From positions 10,055,501 through 10,119,500 of the forward strand of contig NZ_CP097263.1 of NCBI RefSeq assembly GCF_028622115.1: a stretch of 64,000 nucleotides of DNA. The letters are read 5' to 3'. The notes below the pieces were generated by a model. The model worked only from the letters and a program-made list of their open reading frames with translations. It had not been told where the DNA came from and made no database searches. The first letter of the stretch is position 1, and each line of letters begins with the position of its first letter. Source of the DNA: Kutzneria chonburiensis (lineage in GTDB: Bacteria > Actinomycetota > Actinomycetes > Mycobacteriales > Pseudonocardiaceae). Of this stretch, positions 9,239 to 20,476 are shown piece after piece. Both the position numbers and the translations under genes were made by a program.

Positions 9239-9910
9239 TCATGGGCTCAGTATCAGCCGCTGCTCCATGCCGGCGATCATCAGGTCCAGTCCGAACTCGA
9301 ACTGGGTGTCGCCGCCGACGGTCTGGCGCAGTGCGGCCGTGTGCTGGACGAGCGTGGGATACCGCTCGGCCGGCAGGCCGGTCATTATCTGCCGCACCTT
9401 CTCGCGCCGCTCGGGATCGGAGTTCTCCTCCAGCAGGCGCACTTCCAGCGTGGTGACGCCGACGACGAAGCCGAGCAGCGTGGTGTACGCGCGGGCGGCG
9501 TTCTCGGCGCTGAAACCGGCCTCGGCCAGCGCCCGCAGCAGCGACTCGGCCGACTCGGCGGACTCGTGCCCGGCCAGCGGGCGCTGCTGAAGCAGGGACG
9601 TCAGGCACGGGTGCTCGAGGATCTGGCCGCGCAACCGCCGGCAGATCGTGCGGACCTGGTGCTGCCAGCCGCCGTACGCGGTGGTCAGCGCGGCCGCCCC
9701 CAACGCGTGGTCGCGCACCGCGTCGAGCAGCTCGTCCTTGCCCCGAAAGTAGGTGTACAGCGTCATCGGCGCGACCCCGAGCTCCTTGGCCAGCGCGCGC
9801 AGGCTGAACGCCTCGACGCCGACCTGGTCGAGCAGGGCCAGCGCGGCGGCGACGACGAGCTCCGCGCTCAGTGTGTTGCGGGGCACCCGCGTCCGGGCTT
9901 TCGTCTCCAT
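9239..9910 (-). CDS. TetR family repressor of the adjacent oxidoreductase
   Basis: A 223-residue TetR-type regulator. The N-terminal helix-turn-helix (about 15-62) contains 'FSLRALAKELGVAPMTLYTYFRGKDELLDAV'. The C-terminal ligand domain resembles TetR_C (PF02909-like) with 'AYTTLLGFVVGVTTLE'. ATG 9910. It is divergent from the quinone oxidoreductase and the 51-base gap holds a 27-bp imperfect palindrome (9912-9938), so it most likely represses both itself and the oxidoreductase. The downstream thioesterase is probably in the same transcript. Confidence 0.88.
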   Translation of the reverse strand: METKARTRVPRNTLSAELVVAAALALLDQVGVEAFSLRALAKELGVAPMTLYTYFRGKDELLDAVRDHALGAAALTTAYGGWQHQVRTICRRLRGQILEHPCLTSLLQQRPLAGHESAESAESLLRALAEAGFSAENAARAYTTLLGFVVGVTTLEVRLLEENSDPERREKVRQIMTGLPAERYPTLVQHTAALRQTVGGDTQFEFGLDLMIAGMEQRLILSP

Positions 9911-9911
9911 G

Positions 9912-9938
9912 CCGTACACTGTACCGTACGCTGTACGG
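9912..9938. promoter_or_regulatory. Probable TetR operator
   Basis: A 27-bp imperfect palindrome bounded by CCGTAC and GTACGG, with internal CTGTAC repeats, fills the gap between the TetR start (9910) and the oxidoreductase start (9962). Size and position are typical of a TetR autorepression site. Confidence 0.6.
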
Positions 9939-9961
9939 AACGGCGACGAAGGAGTCAGACG

Positions 9962-10917
9962 GTGCGTGCGGTGCAGGTGAGCGAGTTCGGTGGGCCCGAG
10001 GTCCTCAAGGTGGTGGAGCTGCCGAAGCCGGTGCCGGCCGAGGGGCAGCTGCTGGTCAAGGTGGATCGGGCCGGCATCAACTACGCCGACACCCACCAGG
10101 CCGAGAACTCCTACCTGTCGCAGCAGAAGCTGCCGTTCATCCCGGGTGGCGAGATCGTCGGCCACACCGAGGACGGCCGCCGCGTGGTGGCGCTGAGCGC
10201 CGGCGGCGGCTACGCCGAGTACGCCCTCACCCATGAGAGCCTGGCCTTCGAGGTACCGGACGGCGTCTCCGACGCGGCGGCGCTGGCGCTGATCGTGCAG
10301 GGCACGACCGCCTGGCACCTGCTGCGCACCTCGTCGCACATGCAGGTCGGCGAGTCCGTCGTGGTGATCTCCGCCGCTGGCGGCGTCGGCACGCTGGCCG
10401 TGCAGCTGGCCAAGCTGTGGGGCGCCGGCCGCGTCATCGGAACTGCCTCTTCGGACGGCAAAAGGGCTTGGCCGTCGACCTCGGCGCCGACGTGGCGATC
10501 GACGCCGACCCGGCCGACACGCTGGCCGAGCGCCTGATCGAGGCCAACGGCGGCAAGCGCGTGGACATCGTGCTGGAGATGACCGGCGCCGGTGTCTTCG
10601 ACGCCTCGCTGAGCGCGCTGGACTCCTTCGGCCGCCTCGTCGCCTACGGCGCGGCCTCCCGCACCACCGGCTCCCCGGTGGCCCCGAACAAGCTGATGGC
10701 GCACTCCAAGTCGGTCATCGGCTTCTGGCTCCAGGACTGCTTCCGCCGGCCGGGCATGATGAGCGACGCCATGAACGAGCTGTTCGGCCTGGTCGCCACC
10801 AACAAGCTCAAGCCGCTGCTCGGCGGCGACTACGCGCTGACCGACGTGGCCCAGGCGCACATCGACATCCGTTCCCGCAAGACCGTCGGCAAGCTGGTGC
10901 TCGACCCCGGCAAGTAA
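9962..10917 (+). pseudogene. Zinc-type/quinone oxidoreductase (MDR family), frameshifted
   Basis: An NADPH:quinone-reductase-like medium-chain dehydrogenase. GTG 9962 has GAAGGAG 7 bases upstream. The N-terminal GroES-like domain (MRAVQVSEFGGPEVL...) and the cofactor motif 'ISAAGGVGTLAVQLAKLWGAGRVIGTASSDGK' read in one frame. From about 10465 the sequence 'GLAVDLGADVAIDADPADTL' through 'GKLVLDPGK' reads in another. One missing base in the AAAAGGGC run (10460-10467) explains it: a fifth A restores GKKGLAVDLG. As written the first frame runs to 10537 in nonsense. Without the indel the protein would be about 318 residues, normal for the family. Either a pseudogene or a homopolymer sequencing error. 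Confidence 0.85.
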
Positions 10918-10950
10918 CTGATTACGCGTTATCGGGCCCGCTAGGTCACG

Positions 10951-12594
<1,644 letters not shown>

Positions 12595-12715
12595 CTTTCG
12601 TTCACAAGAATCGGTCAGGAAAGAATTGTTCACACTCATGGTCTGGACGTCCCGTGGTGCGACCCCCTAGGTTCGCCTGATCCCTGACGACGTGACGACT
12701 GTTTGGTGGACGATC

Positions 12716-13558
12716 GTGACCAAGGCGTGGACCGCCACCCGTCGAGTGTCCGTCCTGTTGGCGGCCGCGCTGGTCGCGACCGCCTGCGGCAGCGGCGGCG
12801 GCAGCAGCGACACCGTGATCGGCAAGGCCTCGACGGGGCATCTGACCATCGCCATCGCCGAGGACCAGCCGGGCAGCAGCCTCAAGGGGCTCAACGGGGA
12901 CTACACCGGGTTCGACATCGACGTGGCCCAGTTCGTGGCCAAGGAACTGGGCGTCGACCCGTCCGGCATCACCTGGCGGTCGACGGTCAGCGCCGACCGG
13001 GAGACCGTGCTGGAGAACGGATCGGCCGACATGGTGGTGGAGACGTACTCCATCACCGACAAGCGCAAGAAGGTGATCTCCTTCGCCGGCCCGTACTTCG
13101 TGGCCGGGCAGGACCTGCTGGTGCGGCTCAACGACGGCGACTCGATCACCGGGCCGGAGTCGCTCAACGGCAAGCGGCTGTGCTCGGTCGCCGGCACCAC
13201 CTCGGCCCAGGAGGTCAAGGACAAGTTCGCGCAGCAGACGAAGCTGGTGGAGTACGCGCACTTCTCCGAATGCATCACCGCGCTGCTGGCCCGCATCGTC
13301 GATGCCGTCACCACCGACGACCTCATCCTGGCCGGCTACGCCTCGCAGAACCCGGAGCTGCTTCGCGTGGTGGGCAAGACCTTCACGCAGGAGCGCTACG
13401 GCGTCGGCGTGCGCAAGGGCGACACCGCCTCGGTGTCCAAGATCGACGACGCCATCACCAAGATGATCAGCACCGGCGCCTGGAACTCCTCGCTCCAGCA
13501 CAACTTCGGCGGCACCGGCTACAAGATCCCCTCCCCACCCGAGATCACCGAACGCTGA
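12716..13558 (+). CDS. Polar amino-acid ABC transporter substrate-binding lipoprotein
   Basis: A 280-residue extracellular solute-binding protein family 3 (GluB-like). The signal ends in lipobox VATAC, followed by a Ser/Gly linker. The binding fold shows 'LTIAIAEDQPGSSLKGLNGDYTGFDIDVAQFVAKELG' and 'SADMVVETYSITDKRKKVISFAGPYFVAGQDLLV', with the typical ligand-contact Arg/Asp positions. GTG 12716 gives a sensible short positively charged start (MTKAWTATRR); an upstream start at 12692 is less likely. No permease or ATPase genes adjoin, so it is an orphan binding protein that may feed transporters elsewhere or act as a sensor component. It ends before a large hairpin. Confidence 0.88.
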   Translation: MTKAWTATRRVSVLLAAALVATACGSGGGSSDTVIGKASTGHLTIAIAEDQPGSSLKGLNGDYTGFDIDVAQFVAKELGVDPSGITWRSTVSADRETVLENGSADMVVETYSITDKRKKVISFAGPYFVAGQDLLVRLNDGDSITGPESLNGKRLCSVAGTTSAQEVKDKFAQQTKLVEYAHFSECITALLARIVDAVTTDDLILAGYASQNPELLRVVGKTFTQERYGVGVRKGDTASVSKIDDAITKMISTGAWNSSLQHNFGGTGYKIPSPPEITER

Positions 13559-13566
13559 CCATTCGA

Positions 13567-13620
13567 CGCTTGGAAGGGGCCTTCCTCCACTCCGAGTGGA
13601 GGAAGGCCCCCTTCCAAGCG
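13567..13620. terminator. Large GGAAGGGGCC-type hairpin between convergent genes
   Basis: A 54-bp inverted repeat: arms 13567-13591 and 13595-13620 beginning CGCTTGGAAGG, perfect apart from one bulged G, with a 3-nt loop. It lies between the stops of the binding protein (13558) and the GH30 enzyme (13625). Related hairpins occur at 41457-41513 and 41514-41556. Probably a bidirectional terminator of a dispersed family. Confidence 0.75.
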
Positions 13621-13624
13621 TGAA

Positions 13625-15085
13625 TCAGTGGATCTGGGGCCAGTGGTAGGTGACGGCGGCGCCGGCGGGGAGGGTGGCGGTGAAGGAGTGGGTGCCGTAG
13701 ACGACGGTGAAGGTCTGCGTGGTGGTGCCGGTGTTGAGGGCCACCAGTGACGTGGACCGGTCCGGGTTGGTGAAGGCGACGGTGGTCAGCGGCGCGCCCG
13801 CCCGCGAGGTGGTGTCGACGGTGCTGGCGATGTGCGTGGCGCCGGTCGGCACGAACTTGGAGAAGTGCTCGATGTCGCGGTACTGGTCGTTGTAGGTCAC
13901 GGCCTTGGTCGCCGAGTTGACCGTGATGGTGCCGTTGCAGCTGCCGCAACCGCCCAGGTGCGGCCCGTGGTTCTCGTCCAGCGCGATGTTCCAGTCGATG
14001 GAGCTGCGGCCCCAGTTCTGCATCACGCCGATGAGCGTGGAGGAGTCGCCGCCCTCGCACTCGGTCATGAAGATGTCCTTGCCGGGAAACGCTGCCTTGA
14101 GCCCGGTCTGCGCGGTCGGGTCGCCGTAGTAGCAGTGGTAGGCGGTGCCGGCGATCCAGCGGTAGGCGTCGGTGGCCAGCAGGTCGTACGGGTAGTTGGG
14201 CTCCGGGTCCTCGTTGGCGCGCTGGTGCGAGGAGATGTCGCCGGGGTGCTCGGACCAGTTGTGGTCGAAGGCCAGGATCTTGGTGTGCAGACCGGCGTTG
14301 CGGATGGCCGGGCCGAGCGCCTCGATGACCTTGGCCTCCTGCTCCCAGTTCAGGTCGGTGCCGGGATAGTTCTTGCGCTCCAACGCCTGCGGCTCGTTCT
14401 GCACGGTGATGTAGTCCACCGGCACGCCGGCCCGCTGGTAGGCCTGGACGAACTTGACGAGGTACAGGGCATAGGCCCGGTAGATCTTCGGGTCGTCGAT
14501 CAGCTTGCCGTCGATCATCGAGCCGCCGGTCTTCATCCAGCCCGGCATGCTCCACGGGCTGGCCACGACCTGGATGTGCGGGTTGAGCTTGAGCGCCTGG
14601 CGCAGCAGCGGCAGGATCTGCTCCTGGTCGTGGGCGATGGAGAACTGCCGCATCTGATAGTCGGTCTGGCCGGCCGGCAGGTCGTCGTAGCTGTAGTCCT
14701 GGCCGACGGCGAAGTCCGAGGCCCCGATCGGCTGCCGCAGGAAGTTGATGCCCGCGCCCGTTTTCGGGTCGAACAGGTTGCGCATGACCGTATCCCGGTT
14801 CTCCGGCGTGAGGCCGTAGAGCACGTGCGCCGAGGAGTCGGTGATGGCCGCGCCGAAGCCGGACACCTGCTGGTATCTCACGTTCGGGTCCACGTGCACG
14901 GTCACGGGCGTCTTGGTCACGGTGTCGTTGAGCGGAAGCTGAACATCCGTCGGGGTTTCGACGCCGGGCGTGGTCAGCCACTCGTGCACGGTCGTGGGGT
15001 TGGCGGCTGTGGCGGCCACGCTTGTCGCTGGCAGGACCGTCGCGGCGGCCGCGACGGCGAGGGTCAACAGCACTCGGGTGCGCAT
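13625..15085 (-). CDS. Secreted GH30 glycoside hydrolase (glucosylceramidase-like)
   Basis: A 486-residue secreted enzyme: Sec signal peptide to about residue 28, then a GH30 TIM barrel. Motifs are 'YQQVSGFGAAITDSSAHVL' near the start of the barrel, the acid/base Glu in 'YITVQNEPQA' (about 230) and the nucleophile Glu in 'IFMTECEGG' (about 340). 'ENHGPHLGGCGSCNGTITVN' and the C-terminal beta-sandwich ending 'TYHWPQIH' follow. It likely cleaves beta-1,6- or beta-1,3-glucosyl or fucosyl-type linkages outside the cell. ATG 15085 starts directly at the signal peptide; GTG 15100 is possible. No strong ribosome site is visible. A second GH30 enzyme is at the window end. Confidence 0.9.
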   Translation of the reverse strand: MRTRVLLTLAVAAAATVLPATSVAATAANPTTVHEWLTTPGVETPTDVQLPLNDTVTKTPVTVHVDPNVRYQQVSGFGAAITDSSAHVLYGLTPENRDTVMRNLFDPKTGAGINFLRQPIGASDFAVGQDYSYDDLPAGQTDYQMRQFSIAHDQEQILPLLRQALKLNPHIQVVASPWSMPGWMKTGGSMIDGKLIDDPKIYRAYALYLVKFVQAYQRAGVPVDYITVQNEPQALERKNYPGTDLNWEQEAKVIEALGPAIRNAGLHTKILAFDHNWSEHPGDISSHQRANEDPEPNYPYDLLATDAYRWIAGTAYHCYYGDPTAQTGLKAAFPGKDIFMTECEGGDSSTLIGVMQNWGRSSIDWNIALDENHGPHLGGCGSCNGTITVNSATKAVTYNDQYRDIEHFSKFVPTGATHIASTVDTTSRAGAPLTTVAFTNPDRSTSLVALNTGTTTQTFTVVYGTHSFTATLPAGAAVTYHWPQIH

Positions 15086-15130
15086 GGCGCGAGACAACAC
15101 CGTTACTTTGTTTTAGACAAGAATTAACTC

Positions 15131-15955
15131 TTATCCCAACGCCTGCATCACAGGTGTGAACAGCCGCGACCGGTCGCCGGGCAGATCCTGGCCGTGCACC
15201 ATGCACGTGGTCTCGAACCACGGCGTGATGCCGTGCGCGGTGGCCCACTCGGCCAACTCGGGGTGCTCGGTGTCCAGTCGCACGTCACCGTCCACAGTGG
15301 ACGCCACGGCGGCGATCAGGTCGGCCGCGTCGGACAGGTCGGCGGCCAGCACGGGGCCGATCACCACCAGGTCGCCGTCCCGCCACGAGCCGGCGTAGCC
15401 GGTGATCACGCCGGCGCTCTCCAGCACCCGCATGTGCCCGGCGAAGCGGAGGTATCCGGTCAGCAGCTCACCCCGGTCCACGCCGGTCACCTCGGCGTCG
15501 AGCGCCCGTACGGCGTCGAGGTCGGCGTAGGTGAACGGCCGGGTTCGACCGGTGCCGGGACGGGAGCAGGCGAAGCGGCCGCGGTGGGTGTGCACGGGAC
15601 CGGTCACGCGGAAGCCGAGTTTCTCGTACAGCGGCACGCCCTCGGCGGTGGCGTGCAGCGCGACGGTGTCGGCCCGGGCGGTGTCCATCGCGTGCCGCAT
15701 CAGCAGTCGGCCCAGCCCCCGGCGGTTCCACCGGCTGGCCACCAGCATCATGCCGATCCAGGCCAGCCGCGGACCGAACCGGCTCAGGATCACCGAGCCG
15801 GCAAGGTCCTGTTGTTCGCGCAGGCCGAAGCCTTCGCCGACGGTGAGCAGGAACGACCACTTCCGTCGGGCGCGCGGCCACCGCCGGTCGGCGGCGAGAT
15901 CCAGACACGCGGCCAGGTCGTCGATGCCCAGCCGCGCGATTGACGCCGTGTCCAT
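15131..15955 (-). CDS. GNAT family N-acetyltransferase
   Basis: A 274-residue protein with an N-terminal GNAT domain (about 1-125). The acetyl-CoA loop is in 'GMMLVASRWNRRGLGRLLMRHAMD' (RxxGLG), followed by 'LHATAEGVPLYEKLGFR'. The C-terminal ~140 residues (RTRPFTYADLDAVRALDAEVTGVDR...) resemble the acetyltransferase_18-type second domain found in this group. The substrate is unknown. ATG 15955. It lies between GH30 and rocD on the same strand, with a 43-base gap to rocD, and might be read from the rocD transcript. Confidence 0.85.
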   Translation of the reverse strand: MDTASIARLGIDDLAACLDLAADRRWPRARRKWSFLLTVGEGFGLREQQDLAGSVILSRFGPRLAWIGMMLVASRWNRRGLGRLLMRHAMDTARADTVALHATAEGVPLYEKLGFRVTGPVHTHRGRFACSRPGTGRTRPFTYADLDAVRALDAEVTGVDRGELLTGYLRFAGHMRVLESAGVITGYAGSWRDGDLVVIGPVLAADLSDAADLIAAVASTVDGDVRLDTEHPELAEWATAHGITPWFETTCMVHGQDLPGDRSRLFTPVMQALG

Positions 15956-15998
15956 GCGGTCAACGTCTCATGACGTGGGTCACATGCGGTACGGCATT

Positions 15999-17222
<1,224 letters not shown>

Positions 17223-17267
17223 GTAGTAAGGCTAGATGGCCCCTGGCGGTGATTTCATCCGGTCTAC

Positions 17268-17360
17268 GTTGCGTTTGACACCTGTTTGTTGCGCTGTTCG
17301 AGAATCTGACGGCGATTCGTTGCATGCAGGCTGTGTTGCGCAATATGCAACATCGGTTGC
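17268..17360. promoter_or_regulatory. Cluster of GTTGC half-sites upstream of rocD
   Basis: GTTGC occurs at 17268, 17288, 17319, 17335 and 17356. The fourth is part of GTTGCGCAATATGCAAC (17335-17351), a near-palindrome with TTGC/GCAA arms. The array lies in the rocD/lactonase divergent gap. TTGCGCAA-type repeats at about two-turn spacing suit Lrp/AsnC-family multimeric binding; the regulator identity is inference. Confidence 0.5.
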
Positions 17361-17434
17361 ACGCCTTGCCGACCGGCGATGGTCTAGGCCACAGTGGCGG
17401 CACGCCGCCGTTGCTTCGCCGAAAGGGGCGTGTG

Positions 17435-18601
17435 GTGCCTGATCTGGATCGTCGGCGGTTCCTGGGAGTGCTCGGGGCCGGGGTCGGAGGAGCGGTTCTG
17501 ATGAGCAGTGGCGTGGCCGAGGCCGGCCCGGTGTTCGGCCAGGTCGACAGCACGGCCGCCGCGACCCGGCCGTTGTTCATCGGCACGTACACCGACGGCA
17601 CGGGGGCCGGCAAGGGCATCGGCGTCGGCACGTGGGACGCCGCCAGCGGCCAGCTCACCGCCAAGTCCGTGGTCACCGTGGCCAATCCGTCGTTCCTCGC
17701 GCTCGCCCCGTCGCAGCGCTTCCTCTACGCCGTCGACGAGCAGGCCGGCGGCAAGGTCACCGCGCTGTCGGTGTCCAACGGCGGCCTGAAGGTCCTCAAC
17801 AGCCAGTCCAGCAAGGGCGATGGCCCGACGCACCTGTGCGTCACGCCGGACGGCAAGCACGTGCTGGCGGCCAACTACGACTCCGGCAGCGTCGTCGTGC
17901 TGCCGGTGAAGTCCGACGGCAGCCTCGGCGCGGCCACGGATCTGGCCCAGCACACCGGTTCCGGGCCCGACCCGGACCGGCAGGAGGGGCCCCACGCGCA
18001 CCAGGTGCTTCCGGACTGCACCGGCGCGTACGTGCACTCGGTCGACCTCGGCACCGACACCGTGTACGCCTACACGGTGTCCGGCGCCGGCAAGCTCAAG
18101 CTGGTGCACCAGGCCAAGGTGCCGGCCGGGCAGGGCCCGCGGCACCTGGTGTTCCACCCCAACGGCCGGTACGTCTACATCGCCAATGAGCTCGGCAACT
18201 CGGTGATCGTGGCGGCCTACGACCCGGCCACCGGCGTGCTCACCCCGGGCAAGCCGCAGACCACGCTGACCGCCCCGCCCAAGGCCGGCGTGCGCAACTA
18301 CCCCGGCGAGATCATCATTTCGGCCGACGGCCGGTTCGTGTACCTGTCCAACCGCGGCGCCGACAACGCGGCCGTCTTCGCCGTCGGCGACAGCGGAGCA
18401 TCGCTCAAGTTGCTGGCCAACACGCCCGTCGGCAAGAACCCCCGGCACATCGGCCTCGACCCGACCGGCTCGTTCCTGTTCTCGTCCAACCAGGACTCGG
18501 CCACCGTCACCAGCTACCGCGTGGACAAAAGCACCGGCCTGCTCACCGCGACCGGCGCGCCGCTGAAGTCGCCGATGCCGGTGATGACCCTGCCGCTCTG
18601 A
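17435..18601 (+). CDS. Secreted lactonase-family beta-propeller protein
   Basis: A 388-residue exported protein of the 6-phosphogluconolactonase/muconate-lactonizing seven-bladed propeller family (PF10282). The N-terminus is Tat-like: 'DLDRRRFLGVLGAGVGGAVL'. Repeated blade motifs include 'NPSFLALAPSQRFLYAVDE', 'GPTHLCVTPDGKHVLAANY', 'GPRHLVFHPNGRYVYIANEL' and 'NPRHIGLDPTGSFLFSSNQ'. GTG 17435 lies 6 bases after AAAGGGG; GTG 17432 is adjacent. Because it is exported, a true cytosolic 6-phosphogluconolactonase role is unlikely; it may act on other lactones. Followed by a 53-bp hairpin element. Confidence 0.85.
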   Translation: MPDLDRRRFLGVLGAGVGGAVLMSSGVAEAGPVFGQVDSTAAATRPLFIGTYTDGTGAGKGIGVGTWDAASGQLTAKSVVTVANPSFLALAPSQRFLYAVDEQAGGKVTALSVSNGGLKVLNSQSSKGDGPTHLCVTPDGKHVLAANYDSGSVVVLPVKSDGSLGAATDLAQHTGSGPDPDRQEGPHAHQVLPDCTGAYVHSVDLGTDTVYAYTVSGAGKLKLVHQAKVPAGQGPRHLVFHPNGRYVYIANELGNSVIVAAYDPATGVLTPGKPQTTLTAPPKAGVRNYPGEIIISADGRFVYLSNRGADNAAVFAVGDSGASLKLLANTPVGKNPRHIGLDPTGSFLFSSNQDSATVTSYRVDKSTGLLTATGAPLKSPMPVMTLPL

Positions 18602-18615
18602 CACCCCCTCTTACC

Positions 18616-18668
18616 GCCACATGCGCTTCTCATGTGTCACCAGATGACACATGAGAAGCGCATGTGGC
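18616..18668. repeat. 53-bp palindromic element, copy 2 (subfamily A)
   Basis: Two perfect 24-bp arms (starting GCCACATGCGCTTC) around a 5-nt CCAGA loop. It starts 15 bases after the lactonase stop. Compared with copy 3 at 19772-19824 it differs at four bases, arranged as two compensatory pairs that keep the stem intact. Confidence 0.9.
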
Positions 18669-18740
18669 TTTTCGGTTCCGCCGGCGCGCACCTGCGGCTG
18701 TGCCTGCCCGTCCAGGGGCCTGCCCCTCTAGGGTTGGCCC

Positions 18741-18992
18741 ATGCCGGAGATGTTGACCGTCGACCTGCATCCCGTGTTCCGCAGCGACCGGGACATCGAC
18801 GCCGCCGTGCGTACCGCGGTCTTCCGCGCGGCCCGGGAGCGGATCAAGGTTGTGGAGATCATCCACGGCAAGGGCGCCGGCAAGCTCCGCAAGCGCGTGC
18901 TGGCCATGCTGAACCAGCCGCAGATCCGCAAGCTCTACCGGCGCCTCGAGTTCGACCCGGCCAACGACGGCCGGGTCCTCGTCCACTTCTGA
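18741..18992 (+). CDS. Smr domain protein
   Basis: An 83-residue stand-alone Smr (MutS2 C-terminal-like) domain: 'LTVDLHPVFRSDRDIDAAVRTAVFRAARERIKVVEIIHGKGAGKLRKRVLAML', with the conserved D-LH and the H-G-K-G-x-G-K-L loop. Smr domains are nucleic-acid nickases or RNA endonucleases in ribosome rescue and repair; a single-domain protein like this is poorly characterised. ATG 18741. Upstream it is separated from the lactonase by a 53-bp hairpin; downstream it is convergent with the DUF4097 gene, leaving only 7 bases between the stops. Confidence 0.87.
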   Translation: MPEMLTVDLHPVFRSDRDIDAAVRTAVFRAARERIKVVEIIHGKGAGKLRKRVLAMLNQPQIRKLYRRLEFDPANDGRVLVHF

Positions 18993-18999
18993 CCCGGTC

Positions 19000-19662
19000 T
19001 CAGAGGCTGTGGGCGACGATGTCGCCCTGGTTGGTGGTGGCGTGGATGTCGAGCTCGACGGTGCCGTTGTTGGTCAGCGCGTTGCTGATCCGGCCGAGGG
19101 TGGTGCCGGCGTCCAGCCGCGCCGACACGCCGGCTGCGGCGCCGATCGAGATGCCGCCCGCCTGGGTACGCAGCACCACCGTGCCGCCAACCGCCTCGGC
19201 GACCCGGATGTCACCGCGTGCGGTGCTGATCTCGGCCGGACCGGCCAGCCGACCGACCGCCACGTCGCCGTCCACCGCGGTCAGCCGCAGGCCGGCGGCC
19301 TCGTCGATGTGGATCTGGCTGTAGGCGCCGTCGAAGTCGACCTCGCCGAGGCGGCCCGTGGTGTGCAGCTCGGCGCTGCCGGCCGTGGCCCGCACCCTGG
19401 AGTCGGCCGGCAGATGCACCGTGACCTCCAGGGAACCGGTCGGGCCGAAGTACTGACCCTTGGCATCGGCGTGGATGCGCAGGACCCCGTCGGCGTACTC
19501 CACCGTGGTCTGCTGCGCGGCTTTGACGTCACGGGGCCGGGTGGCGTCGGCCGGCTGCACGTCGACCGTCGTGTCGGCCCGGTCGGCGGCGACGAACCGC
19601 ACGCGGCCGGCCGGGATCTCCAGGACGGTGGTGATCGGGGCGGGGGTGGCGAAGGTGGGCAT
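19000..19662 (-). CDS. DUF4097 family beta-strand repeat protein
   Basis: A 220-residue protein with repeated short beta-strand motifs typical of DUF4097/DUF4098 proteins: 'GSLEVTVHLPADSRVRATAGSAELHTTGRLGEVDFDGAYSQIHIDEAAGLRLTAVDGDVAVGRLAGPAEISTARGDIRVAEA', ending 'ALTNNGTVELDIHATTNQGDIVAHSL'. No signal peptide is seen, so it appears cytoplasmic or a scaffold. ATG 19662 follows AGGAGCCCGAG. Function is unknown. It is downstream of, and separated by a 53-bp hairpin from, the DHFR-like gene on the same strand. Confidence 0.82.
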   Translation of the reverse strand: MPTFATPAPITTVLEIPAGRVRFVAADRADTTVDVQPADATRPRDVKAAQQTTVEYADGVLRIHADAKGQYFGPTGSLEVTVHLPADSRVRATAGSAELHTTGRLGEVDFDGAYSQIHIDEAAGLRLTAVDGDVAVGRLAGPAEISTARGDIRVAEAVGGTVVLRTQAGGISIGAAAGVSARLDAGTTLGRISNALTNNGTVELDIHATTNQGDIVAHSL

Positions 19663-19771
19663 CTCGGGCTCCTGACCAGTGGTGTTCCCTGCTGACGGAA
19701 ACCACCTTCGCCGGCCCCGCTGACAGCGAACCGCCGCCGGCCTGACACCACCCCTGACACCCCGCCGTGCT

Positions 19772-19824
19772 GCCACATGCGCTTCCTATGTGTCACCAGA
19801 TGACACATAGGAAGCGCATGTGGC
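19772..19824. repeat. 53-bp palindromic element, copy 3 (subfamily A)
   Basis: Perfect 24-bp arms (GCCACATGCGCTTCC...) and a CCAGA loop. It abuts the stop codon of the DHFR-like gene (stop at 19825-19827 on the minus strand) with no spacer. Confidence 0.9.
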
Positions 19825-20400
19825 TCAGCGGACCACGTCGTAGATGAGCTTCTGGATGCCGTTGCCGTAGGACTGGCTGTCGACCAGCTTGAGGCCCTGC
19901 TTGTCCTTGTCGGTCGCGCTGAACAGGCGCTTGCCCGCGCCGAGCAGAACCGGGAAGACCAGCAGGTGGTAGCGGTCGATCAGGCCGGCGTCGGACAGGT
20001 TGCGGTTGAGCGTCGCGCTGCCGTGCACGATCACCGGGCCGCCGTCGGTCTCCTTGAGCGCGGCCACGTCGTCCAGCGACCGCAGGATGGTCGTGTCGCC
20101 CCAGTTGTCGACCAGGTCCTGGTCCTTCAGCGTCGTGGACACGACGTACTTCGGCATCGCGTTGTAGCCCGGGAACTCGTCGGTCATGCCCGGCCACACC
20201 GGCGCGAACGCCTGGTAGCTGACCCGCCCGAGCAACATCGCCGCGGCTTCCTCCTGCTCACGGCCCTTGAGCTCGTAGGCCGCGGGGTCGAACTCGATGC
20301 CCTGGAACGTCCAGCCCGCGTTGCGGTAGCCGTCCTCGCCGCCCGGGGCCTCGACGACGCCGTCCAGCGAGACGAACGCGGTGGTGATCAGGGTGCGCAT
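19825..20400 (-). CDS. Dihydrofolate reductase family (RibD C-terminal-like) protein
   Basis: A 191-residue protein of the DHFR-like/RibD C-terminal group (YwjB/YyaP type). Motifs are 'LITTAFVSLDGVVEAPGGEDG' at the N-terminus, 'AAAMLLGRVSYQAFAPVWPG', 'YVVSTTLKDQDLVDN', 'GGPVIVHGSATLNRNLSDAGLIDRYHLLVFPVLLGAGKRLF' and 'YGNGIQKLIYDVV'. Such proteins are widespread putative NADPH-dependent reductases whose substrate is usually unknown; true DHFR is unlikely. ATG 20400 follows a GAGGAGC-like site. It is probably monocistronic, ending in the 53-bp hairpin. Confidence 0.88.
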   Translation of the reverse strand: MRTLITTAFVSLDGVVEAPGGEDGYRNAGWTFQGIEFDPAAYELKGREQEEAAAMLLGRVSYQAFAPVWPGMTDEFPGYNAMPKYVVSTTLKDQDLVDNWGDTTILRSLDDVAALKETDGGPVIVHGSATLNRNLSDAGLIDRYHLLVFPVLLGAGKRLFSATDKDKQGLKLVDSQSYGNGIQKLIYDVVR

Positions 20401-20476
20401 GGGGTGCTCCTCGGTTGGGCCGTACCTGCATTCAACCCTGCGTCGAACGGCACCCGCCGATATCGACACGCGGGTT

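Noticed and set aside
12637-12652. DasR-like site before the amino-acid-binding lipoprotein
   Set aside because: TGGTCTGGACG matches only about 10 of 16 dre positions and the second half-site is lost.
13832-15127. 431-codon plus-strand frame antisense to GH30
   Set aside because: Valine/Gly/Arg-rich shadow frame; the GH30 catalytic motifs are unambiguous on the other strand.
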